From an uncultured Bacteroidales bacterium (GTDB lineage Bacteria > Bacteroidota > Bacteroidia > Bacteroidales > P3), in the NCBI GenBank assembly GCA_946540365.1, contig CAMNIH010000049.1, positions 1 to 11,579 on the forward strand: DNA of 11,579 nt, read 5' to 3'. Position 1 is the first letter of the stretch. The number at the start of each line of letters is the position of its first letter. Shown here one piece after another: positions 5,974-11,579 of the stretch. The notes beneath the pieces are model-generated. The model was given only the letters and a program-made list of their open reading frames with translations, did not search any database and was not told the origin of the DNA. The position numbers and the translations under genes are program-made.

Positions 5974-6741
5974 CTATCTTTTATTCTGTTTCAGGTAGCG
6001 CTCGGCGGCGGCCAGGTCGTCGGGCGTGTCGATGCCGATATTGGCGTGGTCGGTGAGGGCCACGTGGATGGGGTAGCCCGCCTCGAGCCAGCGCAGCTGC
6101 TCCAGCCGTTCGGCCTCCTCGAGGGGGCTCGGCTTGAGGCGGCAGAGCGCCGGAAGCACATCGCCGCGGAAGGCGTAGATGCCCACATGCTTGAAGTACA
6201 GCCCCTCGTCGAGCCACTGGGCGGGGTCGCTGTCGCGCCGGAAGGGGATCGGCTGGCGGCTGAAGTAGAGGGCACGTCCGTCGGCGGTGCAGACCACCTT
6301 GACGTTGTTGGGCGAACAGAGCTCGTCGGTCGAGGCGATGCGGGTCACCAGGGTGGCGATCTGCACCTCCGGGTCGGCGAAGCAGCCGATCAGCGTCTCC
6401 AGCTGGGTGGGGTCGACGAAGGGTTCGTCGCCCTGCACGTTGAGGATCACGTCGTAGGAGTAGCCCTGCCGGTCGAGGCGCTGCACCACCTCGCCGCAGC
6501 GGTCGGTGCCGGAGCGGTGCTGGTCCGACGTCATCATGACGGCGCCCTCCTCGATCTGCGACTCCAGGTGGTCGCATATCTCCTCGCTGTCGGTGGCCAC
6601 CACCACATCCTCGATGGCGTCGCAGCGGCGCACACGGTTGTAGACACGGCTGATGATGCTCTCGCCGCCGAGCTTGGCCAGCGGCTTGCCAGGGAAACGG
6701 GTCGACGCGTAGCGCGCCGGGATCACGGCCAGCACTTTCAT
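5974..6741 (-). CDS. kdsB: 3-deoxy-manno-octulosonate cytidylyltransferase (CMP-Kdo synthetase)
   Basis: This 255-aa cytosolic enzyme activates Kdo with CTP to make CMP-Kdo, the donor for the inner core of lipopolysaccharide. The N-terminal nucleotide-binding signature VIPARYASTRFPGKPLAKLGG is at residues 6-26, ATDSEEI at 49-55, SGTDR at 77-81 and the sugar/metal-binding NVQGDEPFV at 101-109; C-terminal YLKQNKR is typical. The length matches the family (about 245-260 aa). The start is fixed by the signature and by the ATGA overlap: the upstream kinase stop and this start share four bases (6738-6741), suggesting translational coupling. It shows the organism makes a Gram-negative outer membrane with Kdo. 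The SPOR gene begins 10 bases after its stop. Confidence 0.96.
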   Translation of the reverse strand: MKVLAVIPARYASTRFPGKPLAKLGGESIISRVYNRVRRCDAIEDVVVATDSEEICDHLESQIEEGAVMMTSDQHRSGTDRCGEVVQRLDRQGYSYDVILNVQGDEPFVDPTQLETLIGCFADPEVQIATLVTRIASTDELCSPNNVKVVCTADGRALYFSRQPIPFRRDSDPAQWLDEGLYFKHVGIYAFRGDVLPALCRLKPSPLEEAERLEQLRWLEAGYPIHVALTDHANIGIDTPDDLAAAERYLKQNKR

Positions 6742-7376
6742 TGCGCCACCTCCTCTCCCTGCGACGCGAAGAGACTGTTGAACTCGGCGTCGATCTTTTC
6801 GATGATATGGCCCAGGTCCTCGCGGCGCTCGACGAAATCGAGCTCGTCGGTGTCCACCACCAGCATCTTGCCCTCGTACTGCTCGGCCCACTGCTCGTAG
6901 CGGTTGTTGAGGTTGGTGAGGTAGTCGAGGCGTATGCTGCTCTCCAGCGCGCGGCCGCGCTTCTGGATGTGGCGTATCAGGGTGGGCACATCGCCGCGCA
7001 CGTAGATCAGCAGGTCGGGCTTGGGCAGCAGCGAATAGGTCATCTCGAAGAGCTTGGTGTAGGTCGTCAGGTCGCGCGTGGTCATGAGGCCCATGCTCTG
7101 CAGGTTGGGGGCAAAGATGGCCGCATCGTCGTAGAGCGACCGGTCGCGGATGAAGCTCTCGCCGCTCTGCTTCAGTTCGGCCAACTGCTTGATGTTGGCA
7201 TACAGCGTGTGGACCATCATGTTGAACGACCACCGCCGCATGTCCTCATAGAAACTGTTGAGGTAGGGGTTCTCCTCCGACGGACCATAGATGGCGCGGT
7301 AGCCGTAATGGCGCGCCAAGAGCTTGGTGAGTTCCGTCTTGCCGGCTCCTATATTGCCCGAGATTGCTATCTGCAT
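6738..7376 (-). CDS. Deoxynucleoside kinase (dAdo/dGuo kinase family)
   Basis: This protein of 212 aa phosphorylates deoxynucleosides to 5'-monophosphates for salvage into dNTP pools. The P-loop GNIGAGKT lies at residues 7-14, the DRSLYDD motif (base and sugar binding, with catalytic-region Asp/Arg) at 78-84 and the Arg-rich LID region KRGRALE further on. Substrate preference cannot be read with certainty. I chose the ATG at 7376 (MQIAISGNIGAGKT) because it gives the family's usual N-terminus; an ATG at 7412 is in frame and also inside the predicted transcript, but adds 12 atypical residues. It is the first gene of the seven-gene minus-strand run and overlaps kdsB by 4 bases. Confidence 0.92.
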   Translation of the reverse strand: MQIAISGNIGAGKTELTKLLARHYGYRAIYGPSEENPYLNSFYEDMRRWSFNMMVHTLYANIKQLAELKQSGESFIRDRSLYDDAAIFAPNLQSMGLMTTRDLTTYTKLFEMTYSLLPKPDLLIYVRGDVPTLIRHIQKRGRALESSIRLDYLTNLNNRYEQWAEQYEGKMLVVDTDELDFVERREDLGHIIEKIDAEFNSLFASQGEEVAQ

Positions 7377-7458
7377 ACACTTTTTTATTTGCCATGCCGA
7401 CACCCTTCTCACTGAAAAAGAGCGACATGGTCATTCTACAACCATTGTTTCAATCGGG

Positions 7459-7466
7459 CAAAGATA
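7459..7466 (-). promoter_or_regulatory. Bacteroidota-type -7 promoter element for the dNK-kdsB-SPOR-trmB run
   Basis: The minus strand reads TATCTTTG within CGTATCTTTGC, matching TAnnTTTG and identical over 11 bases to the promoter at 273-280. Transcription would start near 7452, about 75 bases before the dNK ATG at 7376. A run of eight A's on the minus strand precedes it. The -33 position holds only a poor match (TGTG). Confidence 0.6.
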
Positions 7467-7521
7467 CGCATTTTTTTTGACATACACATAATAAAATGTC
7501 TCCGGCGGCAAAATTTCGTCC

Positions 7522-7675
7522 CTCCCATGCCACAGGTTGACACCCACCCAAGTCTACCATTTCTTCAGTCGTTCTTCAGTCGTTCTTCAGTCGTTCTTCA
7601 GTGATCACTGAAGAACGACTGAAGAACGACTGAAGAACGACTGAAGAAATGGTAGAGTCAACCTCTGCTTGGGAG
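7522..7675. repeat. Long inverted repeat with perfect 104-bp palindromic core of 11-bp units
   Basis: The core (7553-7656) is a perfect palindrome with no spacer: 52-base arms meeting at GATC (centre between 7604 and 7605). The left arm is TCTACCAT followed by four 11-base units, TTCTTCAGTCG three times and TTCTTCAGTGA once; the right arm is its exact reverse complement. Pairing continues outside: AGGTTGAC (7534-7541) matches GTCAACCT (7657-7664), and 7522-7533 pairs imperfectly with 7665-7675, after skipping 11 unmatched bases at 7542-7552. A T7 run (7678-7684) follows on the plus strand, so plus-strand RNA would form a giant hairpin plus U-tract. It is non-coding and sits between the two divergent promoters. 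Confidence 0.95.
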
Positions 7676-7729
7676 CGTTTTTTTATGGGTCAGAAAGAGG
7701 TGGAAGTGCTCTGAATCAGATTTTTTGTG

Positions 7730-7737
7730 TATATTTG
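7730..7737 (+). promoter_or_regulatory. Bacteroidota-type -7 promoter element for the nadC run
   Basis: TATATTTG is an exact TAnnTTTG match 65 bases before the nadC ATG at 7802. Transcription would start near 7744, which rules against the in-frame ATG at 7727 as the true nadC start. I see no good -33 box. The leader contains a short G/C hairpin (CCCCC and GGGGG, 7752-7763), whose loop is only two to four bases. Confidence 0.6.
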
Positions 7738-7801
7738 CATCATCAAAACAGCCCCCACGGGGGAGCGAAAAGCATTGTATAGAACAGACAAACAGACAGT
7801 T

Positions 7802-8656
7802 ATGATGAATATCGAGAACCTTGACGAACTGATCAAAATGGCCCTGCGCGAGGACGTGGGCGACGGCGACCACTCCACGCTGGCCTGCATCCCCCCCACG
7901 GCGACGGGCACCGCCAAGATGGTGGCCAAGCAGGAGGGCATCCTCTGTGGTGCCGAAGTGGGCGAACGCGTCTTCCGGCTGGTGGACAGCCGTCTGAAAG
8001 TCAACCTCATGCGCCACGACGGCGACCCGGTGGCCAAGGGCGACATCATCATGACCGTCGAGGGGCCGAGCGGCTCGATCCTGACGGCCGAGCGCACGGC
8101 GCTCAACTTCATGCAGCGCCTCTCCGGCATCGCCACCGAGACCCACCGCATGGTGCAGATGCTCGACGGGCTGGAGACCCGCCTGCTCGACACCCGCAAG
8201 ACCACGCCCAACATGCGGCTGCTGGAGAAGTACGCCGTGGCCTGCGGCGGCGGCACCAACCACCGCATCGGCCTGTACGACATGGTGATGCTCAAGGACA
8301 ACCACATCGACTTCGCCGGCGGCATCGAGCAGGCCATCGACCGCACCCGCCAGTACCTGAAAGACAAGGGGAAAGAGCTGAAGATAGAGATCGAGGTGCG
8401 CAACCTCGACGAGCTGCAGCGCGTGCTCGACCACGGGGGTGTGGACCGCATCATGCTCGACAATTTCGACATACCCACCCTGGCCGAGGCGGTGCGCCGC
8501 ATCAAGGCCTGGCCCGTGCGCTACGAGACCGAGGCCAGCGGCGGCATCACCGACCTCACCCTGCGCCCCTATGCCGAGACGGGGGTGGACTTCATCAGCG
8601 TCGGCGCCCTGACGCACCACATCAAGAGCCTCGATATCTCGCTCGTCAAACAGTAA
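7802..8656 (+). CDS. nadC: Nicotinate-nucleotide pyrophosphorylase (carboxylating), quinolinate phosphoribosyltransferase
   Basis: This 284-aa cytosolic enzyme joins quinolinate and PRPP, releasing CO2 and PPi, to give nicotinate mononucleotide in de novo NAD synthesis. Motifs in order: EDVGDGDHST at 17-26, LTAERTALNFMQRLSGIAT at 94-112, LLDTRKTTPNMRLLEKYAVACGGGTNHRIGL from 128 and MLKDNHID at 163-170, which supply the PRPP and quinolinate contacts; the barrel ends with EASGGI and FISVGALTHH. The start at 7802 (with 7805 equally possible) gives the family length; the upstream in-frame ATG at 7727 precedes the predicted transcription start. No Shine-Dalgarno is evident. nadA and nadB are not in the window. 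The BrkB-family gene starts 9 bases after its stop. Confidence 0.96.
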   Translation: MMNIENLDELIKMALREDVGDGDHSTLACIPPTATGTAKMVAKQEGILCGAEVGERVFRLVDSRLKVNLMRHDGDPVAKGDIIMTVEGPSGSILTAERTALNFMQRLSGIATETHRMVQMLDGLETRLLDTRKTTPNMRLLEKYAVACGGGTNHRIGLYDMVMLKDNHIDFAGGIEQAIDRTRQYLKDKGKELKIEIEVRNLDELQRVLDHGGVDRIMLDNFDIPTLAEAVRRIKAWPVRYETEASGGITDLTLRPYAETGVDFISVGALTHHIKSLDISLVKQ

Positions 8657-8665
8657 ACGCCGTCG

Positions 8666-9721
8666 ATGCCCAACTGGAAAGCATACCTGCGTCTGGCCAC
8701 CGCCAAGGTGCGCCTGCTGCGCCGCAAGGCCCTCTACTGGAGGCCCGTGCGGTCGACGCTCTATTTCCTGCAGCACTTCTCGCTGCCGGGCAACCGCGGG
8801 GTGCCGCTCTACGACGTGCTGCGATTCTTCCTGGCAGGCATCTTCAACGGCGACCTCAACCAGCGGGCCAAGGGACTGTCCTACAGCTTCCTGACAGCCA
8901 TGCCGCCGCTGCTCATCTTCTTCTTCACCCTGGTGGCCTACTTCCCGGTCGACGGCGTGCAGGACGAGCTGCTCGGCGAGCTGGGCACCATCGTGCCCGA
9001 GAAGATCATGAGCCCCCTGTCGAACACCGTCAACGACGTGATGGGCCACCGCCACAGCACCCTGCTGAGCATCGGCTTCATCAGCTCCATCATCCTGGCG
9101 GCCAACGGCTTGATGGGGATGATCACGTCGCTCAACTTTGCCAACCACTCGGTCGAGAAGCGCCCCTACGCGCAACGCTACCTGCTGAGCATCATGCTGG
9201 TGTTCATCATCTACGTGGTCGTCGTGCTGACGGTGGCGCTGCTGATGGGGCACAAATTCCTGCTGCAGCTCATCTTCGCCCAGGGGTGGCTGCCGCCCAC
9301 CAAGACGAGCACGGTGATCTTCAACATCGGGCGCTGGGTGCTCATCGTGGTGGCCCTGCTGACGGTCATCTCGCTGATCTACTACTGGGCGCCGGCCAAG
9401 AAGCAGCGGGTGGGCTTTTTCAGCGCCGGGTCGGTGCTGGCCACCGGCATGTTCCTGGTCCTCAGCTGGGGGCTGGGCCTGTACCTCAACAACTTCAGCA
9501 ACTACAACCTCGTCTACGGATCGATCGGCACCCTGCTGATGATCATGTTCTGGGTGAGGTTCAACTGCATCGTGCTGCTGGTGGGCTACGAGCTGAACAT
9601 CAGCATCTACAACGGCAGCATCATCAAAAAAAACCGCGACGCACGCCGCGAATTCAAACAACGCATCCAAAATCTACGCAATGATAATACAGAAGAACCA
9701 CGGGAAGGTGGTGACCGATAG
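8666..9721 (+). CDS. YihY/BrkB family inner membrane protein
   Basis: The protein has 351 aa. After a basic N-terminal segment of about 60 residues comes the family's first membrane region, with GLSYSFLTAMPPLLIFFFTLVAYF, and then about five more hydrophobic helices (including the LLSIGFISSIILAANGLMGMI and YLLSIMLVFIIYVVVVLTVALLMG regions). The C-terminal VYGSIGTLLMIMFWVRFNCIVLLVGYELN segment is a typical family ending. E. coli YihY was once misnamed RNase BN; the true function of the family is not settled, with transport or membrane-integrity roles proposed. The tail is long, charged and cytosolic in character (KKNRDARREFKQRIQNLR). The 3' end overlaps the next gene by 41 bases if that gene starts at 9681. 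Confidence 0.92.
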   Translation: MPNWKAYLRLATAKVRLLRRKALYWRPVRSTLYFLQHFSLPGNRGVPLYDVLRFFLAGIFNGDLNQRAKGLSYSFLTAMPPLLIFFFTLVAYFPVDGVQDELLGELGTIVPEKIMSPLSNTVNDVMGHRHSTLLSIGFISSIILAANGLMGMITSLNFANHSVEKRPYAQRYLLSIMLVFIIYVVVVLTVALLMGHKFLLQLIFAQGWLPPTKTSTVIFNIGRWVLIVVALLTVISLIYYWAPAKKQRVGFFSAGSVLATGMFLVLSWGLGLYLNNFSNYNLVYGSIGTLLMIMFWVRFNCIVLLVGYELNISIYNGSIIKKNRDARREFKQRIQNLRNDNTEEPREGGDR

Positions 9722-10910
9722 CGGCACCCCCCGCGAACAATTCAAGATGGTGGCCAAGACGATGGTCAACCTGGAAGAAGTACTGGCCGACGAGCTGCGC
9801 GCCCTGGGGGCGAAGAACGTGACGCCCATCACCCGCGCCGTCGAGTTCGAGGGCGACATGCGCCTGCTCTACCGCGCCAACTACTGCTGCCGCACGGCCC
9901 TGGCCATCCTCAAACCCTTCGCCGAATTCGACGCCAACGACGAGCAGGAGCTCTACGACCAGGTGTACAAGATACGGTGGGAGAAGATACTGGATGTGGA
10001 CTGCACCTTCATGATCGACTCCACGACCAGCGGCGAGATCTTCACCCACAGCTACTATGCCGCCCTGAAGACCAAGGACGCCATCGTGGACCGCTTCCGC
10101 CGCAACTTCGGCAAGCGCCCGTCGATCGACACCGAACAGCCTGACTACAAGTTCAATCTGCACATCCGCGACAACCACGTCACCCTGCTGATGAACTCGA
10201 GCGGCGACTCGCTGCACAAGCGCGGCTACCGCCAGGGCGTCGGCGTGGCCCCGATCAACGAGGTGCTGGCCGCCGGCCTGCTGAAGATCGCCGGATGGGA
10301 CTGCACGACCAACTTCTACGACCCCATGTGCGGCAGCGGCACCCTGCTGATCGAGGCCGCCATGATGGCCAACACCATCCCCGCCCAGTACTACCGCGGC
10401 AACCGCTTCGGATTCATGCGCTGGAAGGAGTTCAACCTGGGCGAGTGGAAGAGCGTCAAGGCCGAAGAGGACCGCAAGATCGGCAGCCTCGACTTCGAAG
10501 GCGAGATCTGGGGCAACGACATCGACCCGCAGGTGATCGAACAATGCGAGAAAAACCTGGAGTTCACCAAGTTGCACCACGACGTGATGCTGCATATCGG
10601 CGACTTCGCCGAGCAGGAGCCGCCCGAGGGGCGCACCCTCATCGTCACCAACCCGCCCTACGGCGAGCGCATCAAGGTGGAGGACCTCAACGCGCTGTAC
10701 GAGAAGCTGGGCGACACCTTCAAGCAACGCTACGGCAAGGACTGCGAGGTGTGGCTCATCACGAGCGATTTCGAGGCCATGAAGCACATCGGCCTGCACC
10801 CCTCGCGCAAGATACCGGTGCAGAACGGGTCGCTCGACTGCCGCTTCCTGAAATTCGAACTCTACGAAGGCTCGAAGAAGGGCAAGTACCAGTCGGCCGA
10901 TGCTGAATAG
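9681..10910 (+). CDS. THUMP-domain class I rRNA methyltransferase, RlmL N2-G type
   Basis: This 409-aa protein matches the RlmL half (THUMP plus UPF0020 methyltransferase) of the E. coli RlmKL fusion, which makes m2G2445 in 23S rRNA. Residues about 21-60 form the N-terminal ferredoxin-like part, about 70-170 the THUMP RNA-binding region; then come SAM motif I DPMCGSGTLLIEAA from residue 214, NDIDPQVIEQCEKNL near 279 and the catalytic motif IV NPPYGERI near 324. There is no RlmK module, so m7G2069 must come from another gene or be absent. ATG 9681 is used, but homologues tend to begin near residue 20; a start at 9747 (MVAKTM) would remove the overlap with the BrkB gene yet cut conserved residues. 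It overlaps queG by 11 bases. The symbol is left blank because target specificity is unproven. Confidence 0.9.
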   Translation: MIIQKNHGKVVTDSGTPREQFKMVAKTMVNLEEVLADELRALGAKNVTPITRAVEFEGDMRLLYRANYCCRTALAILKPFAEFDANDEQELYDQVYKIRWEKILDVDCTFMIDSTTSGEIFTHSYYAALKTKDAIVDRFRRNFGKRPSIDTEQPDYKFNLHIRDNHVTLLMNSSGDSLHKRGYRQGVGVAPINEVLAAGLLKIAGWDCTTNFYDPMCGSGTLLIEAAMMANTIPAQYYRGNRFGFMRWKEFNLGEWKSVKAEEDRKIGSLDFEGEIWGNDIDPQVIEQCEKNLEFTKLHHDVMLHIGDFAEQEPPEGRTLIVTNPPYGERIKVEDLNALYEKLGDTFKQRYGKDCEVWLITSDFEAMKHIGLHPSRKIPVQNGSLDCRFLKFELYEGSKKGKYQSADAE

Positions 10911-11579
10911 CGCCGAGGTCAAACGGCTGGCCCTCGCGGCGGGCTTCGACGCCTGCGGCATCGCCCGCGCCGACGCGCTGACCGACAGCGAGTACCCCCT
11001 GCGCCAGTGGCTGGCACGCGGCTGGCACGCCGAGCTGCAGTACATGGAACGCAACGTCGACAAGCGCCTCGACCCCAGGCTGTTGGTCGAGGGGGCACGG
11101 ACGGTGATCTGCTGCGTGAGCGCCTACCCGCCGCCCGACAGCGCCGGCGGCATCGCCGCCTATGCCCGGCAGCGCGACTACCACGTGGAAGTCAAGCGGA
11201 TGCTCTTCGCCCTGCGCCAAGAGCTCGGCATCGAGGCCAAGGCCTGCTGCGACACGGCCCCCATCAGCGACAAGCACTGGGCCGCCCGCGCGGGGCTGGG
11301 GTGGATCGGACGCCACACCCTGCTGGTCACGCCCCGCTGGGGCACATGGGTCAACCTGGGCGAGCTGGTGACCGTCGAGGAATGCGACCGCTACGACAGC
11401 GCCGCCGACAACCGATGCACCGACTGCCGCCGCTGCATCGACGCCTGCCCCAACGGCGCCATCGCCCCCGACGGGCCGCCGATGATCAACGCAGCCCGCT
11501 GCACAGCCTACTACACCACCCACCACCCCCGCCCCCTGCCGCCCGACATCGACAGCCGGGGCTACACCCTCGGCTGCGA
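10900..11579 (+). CDS. queG: Epoxyqueuosine reductase QueG, C-terminus cut by window edge
   Basis: The first 226 codons are present; the frame is still open at base 11579. QueG is a cobalamin and two-[4Fe-4S] enzyme that reduces epoxyqueuosine to queuosine at the tRNA wobble base. Visible motifs are YARQRDYHVEVKR at 88-100, the active-site DTAPISDKHWAARAGLGWIGRHT from Asp118 (the conserved acid of the family), and the first cluster ligands C173, C176, C179 and C183-Pro in CTDCRRCIDACPNGAI. C201 and C226 begin the second cluster set. The start ATG at 10900 overlaps the stop of the rlmL-like gene by 11 bases, implying coupled translation. It groups with other RNA-modification genes in this window. 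Confidence 0.95.
   Translation, partial: MLNSAEVKRLALAAGFDACGIARADALTDSEYPLRQWLARGWHAELQYMERNVDKRLDPRLLVEGARTVICCVSAYPPPDSAGGIAAYARQRDYHVEVKRMLFALRQELGIEAKACCDTAPISDKHWAARAGLGWIGRHTLLVTPRWGTWVNLGELVTVEECDRYDSAADNRCTDCRRCIDACPNGAIAPDGPPMINAARCTAYYTTHHPRPLPPDIDSRGYTLGC

Larger units (their letters stand above)
7377..7801. other. 425-base divergent intergenic region
   Basis: This gap lies between the divergent starts of dNK (7376) and nadC (7802). It contains the dNK promoter at 7459-7466, an inverted repeat at 7522-7675 with a perfect 104-bp core, and the nadC promoter at 7730-7737. The DNA is clearly more AT-rich than the flanking genes at both promoters. I found no convincing small gene in it: the open frames that cross it are continuations or shadows of neighbouring genes. 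Confidence 0.8.

Noticed and set aside
4365..6056. 563-codon open frame on the plus strand opposite the SPOR protein gene
   Set aside because: Its Gly/Leu/Ala-rich product mirrors the Ala/Glu repeat on the other strand. The minus-strand frame has recognisable HU, membrane and SPOR parts.
7246..7434. Small minus-strand frame overlapping the start of dNK
   Set aside because: It lies in a different frame over conserved dNK coding sequence, and its product after the first 25 residues is just the shifted dNK reading. No independent support.
7477..7494. TTGACA followed by TAATAAAAT on the plus strand, like a sigma-70 promoter
   Set aside because: The spacing between the boxes is about 7 bases, not 17, and Bacteroidota primary sigma uses a different consensus. 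It is explained by the AT-rich region upstream of the dNK promoter.
7553..7656. CRISPR array or transposon ends at the 11-bp repeat region
   Set aside because: The units are only 11 bp with no spacers, are inverted about one centre, and no transposase or cas gene is near.
7752..7763. G/C hairpin in the nadC leader as a riboswitch or attenuator
   Set aside because: The stem is only 4-5 bp with a loop of 2-4 bases and no further conserved structure or T-run. It does not match an NAD riboswitch that I can recognise.
7658..9670. Very long open frame (670 codons) on the minus strand opposite nadC and the BrkB gene
   Set aside because: It is a high-GC shadow: the product is repetitive in His, Val, Gly and Gln with no domain, while the plus-strand frames give clear nadC and BrkB proteins.

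Overview
The window looks like chromosomal DNA of a high-GC member of the Bacteroidales (phylum Bacteroidota). The evidence is the gene set (a lipid A/Kdo pathway gene, an HU-SPOR membrane protein, a BrkB-type protein, an RlmL-type methyltransferase without the RlmK half), the near absence of Shine-Dalgarno sequences, and three copies of the Bacteroidota -7 promoter motif TAnnTTTG placed at sensible positions. I cannot fix the family or genus. Almost all of it is core housekeeping content. I see no prophage, insertion sequence, CRISPR array, tRNA or rRNA.

Layout. At the left edge is the 5' end of htpG (Hsp90) on the minus strand, behind an exact consensus sigma-54 promoter. Divergent from it on the plus strand are a small exported protein made of three Cys/His repeats and a LuxR-type regulator. 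Facing these is a run of seven minus-strand genes read from about 7376 down to 1528: deoxynucleoside kinase, kdsB, an HU-coiled coil-membrane-SPOR protein, trmB, a YebC-family gene, rsmI and an mgtC/sapB family gene. A 425-base divergent intergenic region (7377-7801) separates this run from a tightly packed plus-strand run: nadC, a BrkB/YihY membrane protein, an RlmL-like rRNA methyltransferase and queG, which is cut by the window end.

How the genes work together. The two large runs mix RNA modification (trmB, rsmI, rlmL-like, queG), translation or regulation (YebC), cofactor and nucleotide metabolism (nadC, dNK), envelope synthesis (kdsB) and envelope/membrane proteins (SPOR, MgtC, BrkB). 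They look like growth-linked transcription units, not one pathway. Several joins are very tight: an ATGA overlap between dNK and kdsB, an 11-base overlap between the rlmL-like gene and queG, and 41 bases between brkB and the rlmL-like gene.

The unusual content is in the non-coding and repeated DNA. There is a perfect 104-bp palindrome built from 11-bp repeats between the two divergent promoters. An array of 18 seven-base units folds back on itself between the yebC-family gene and rsmI. A related-looking seven-base repeat plus hairpin sits in frame inside trmB. A 66-bp tandem repeat encodes the coiled coil of the SPOR protein. With the sigma-54 site at htpG and the triple Cys/His exported protein, these are the best candidates for a second look. 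I did not find evidence for a wholly new multi-gene system.
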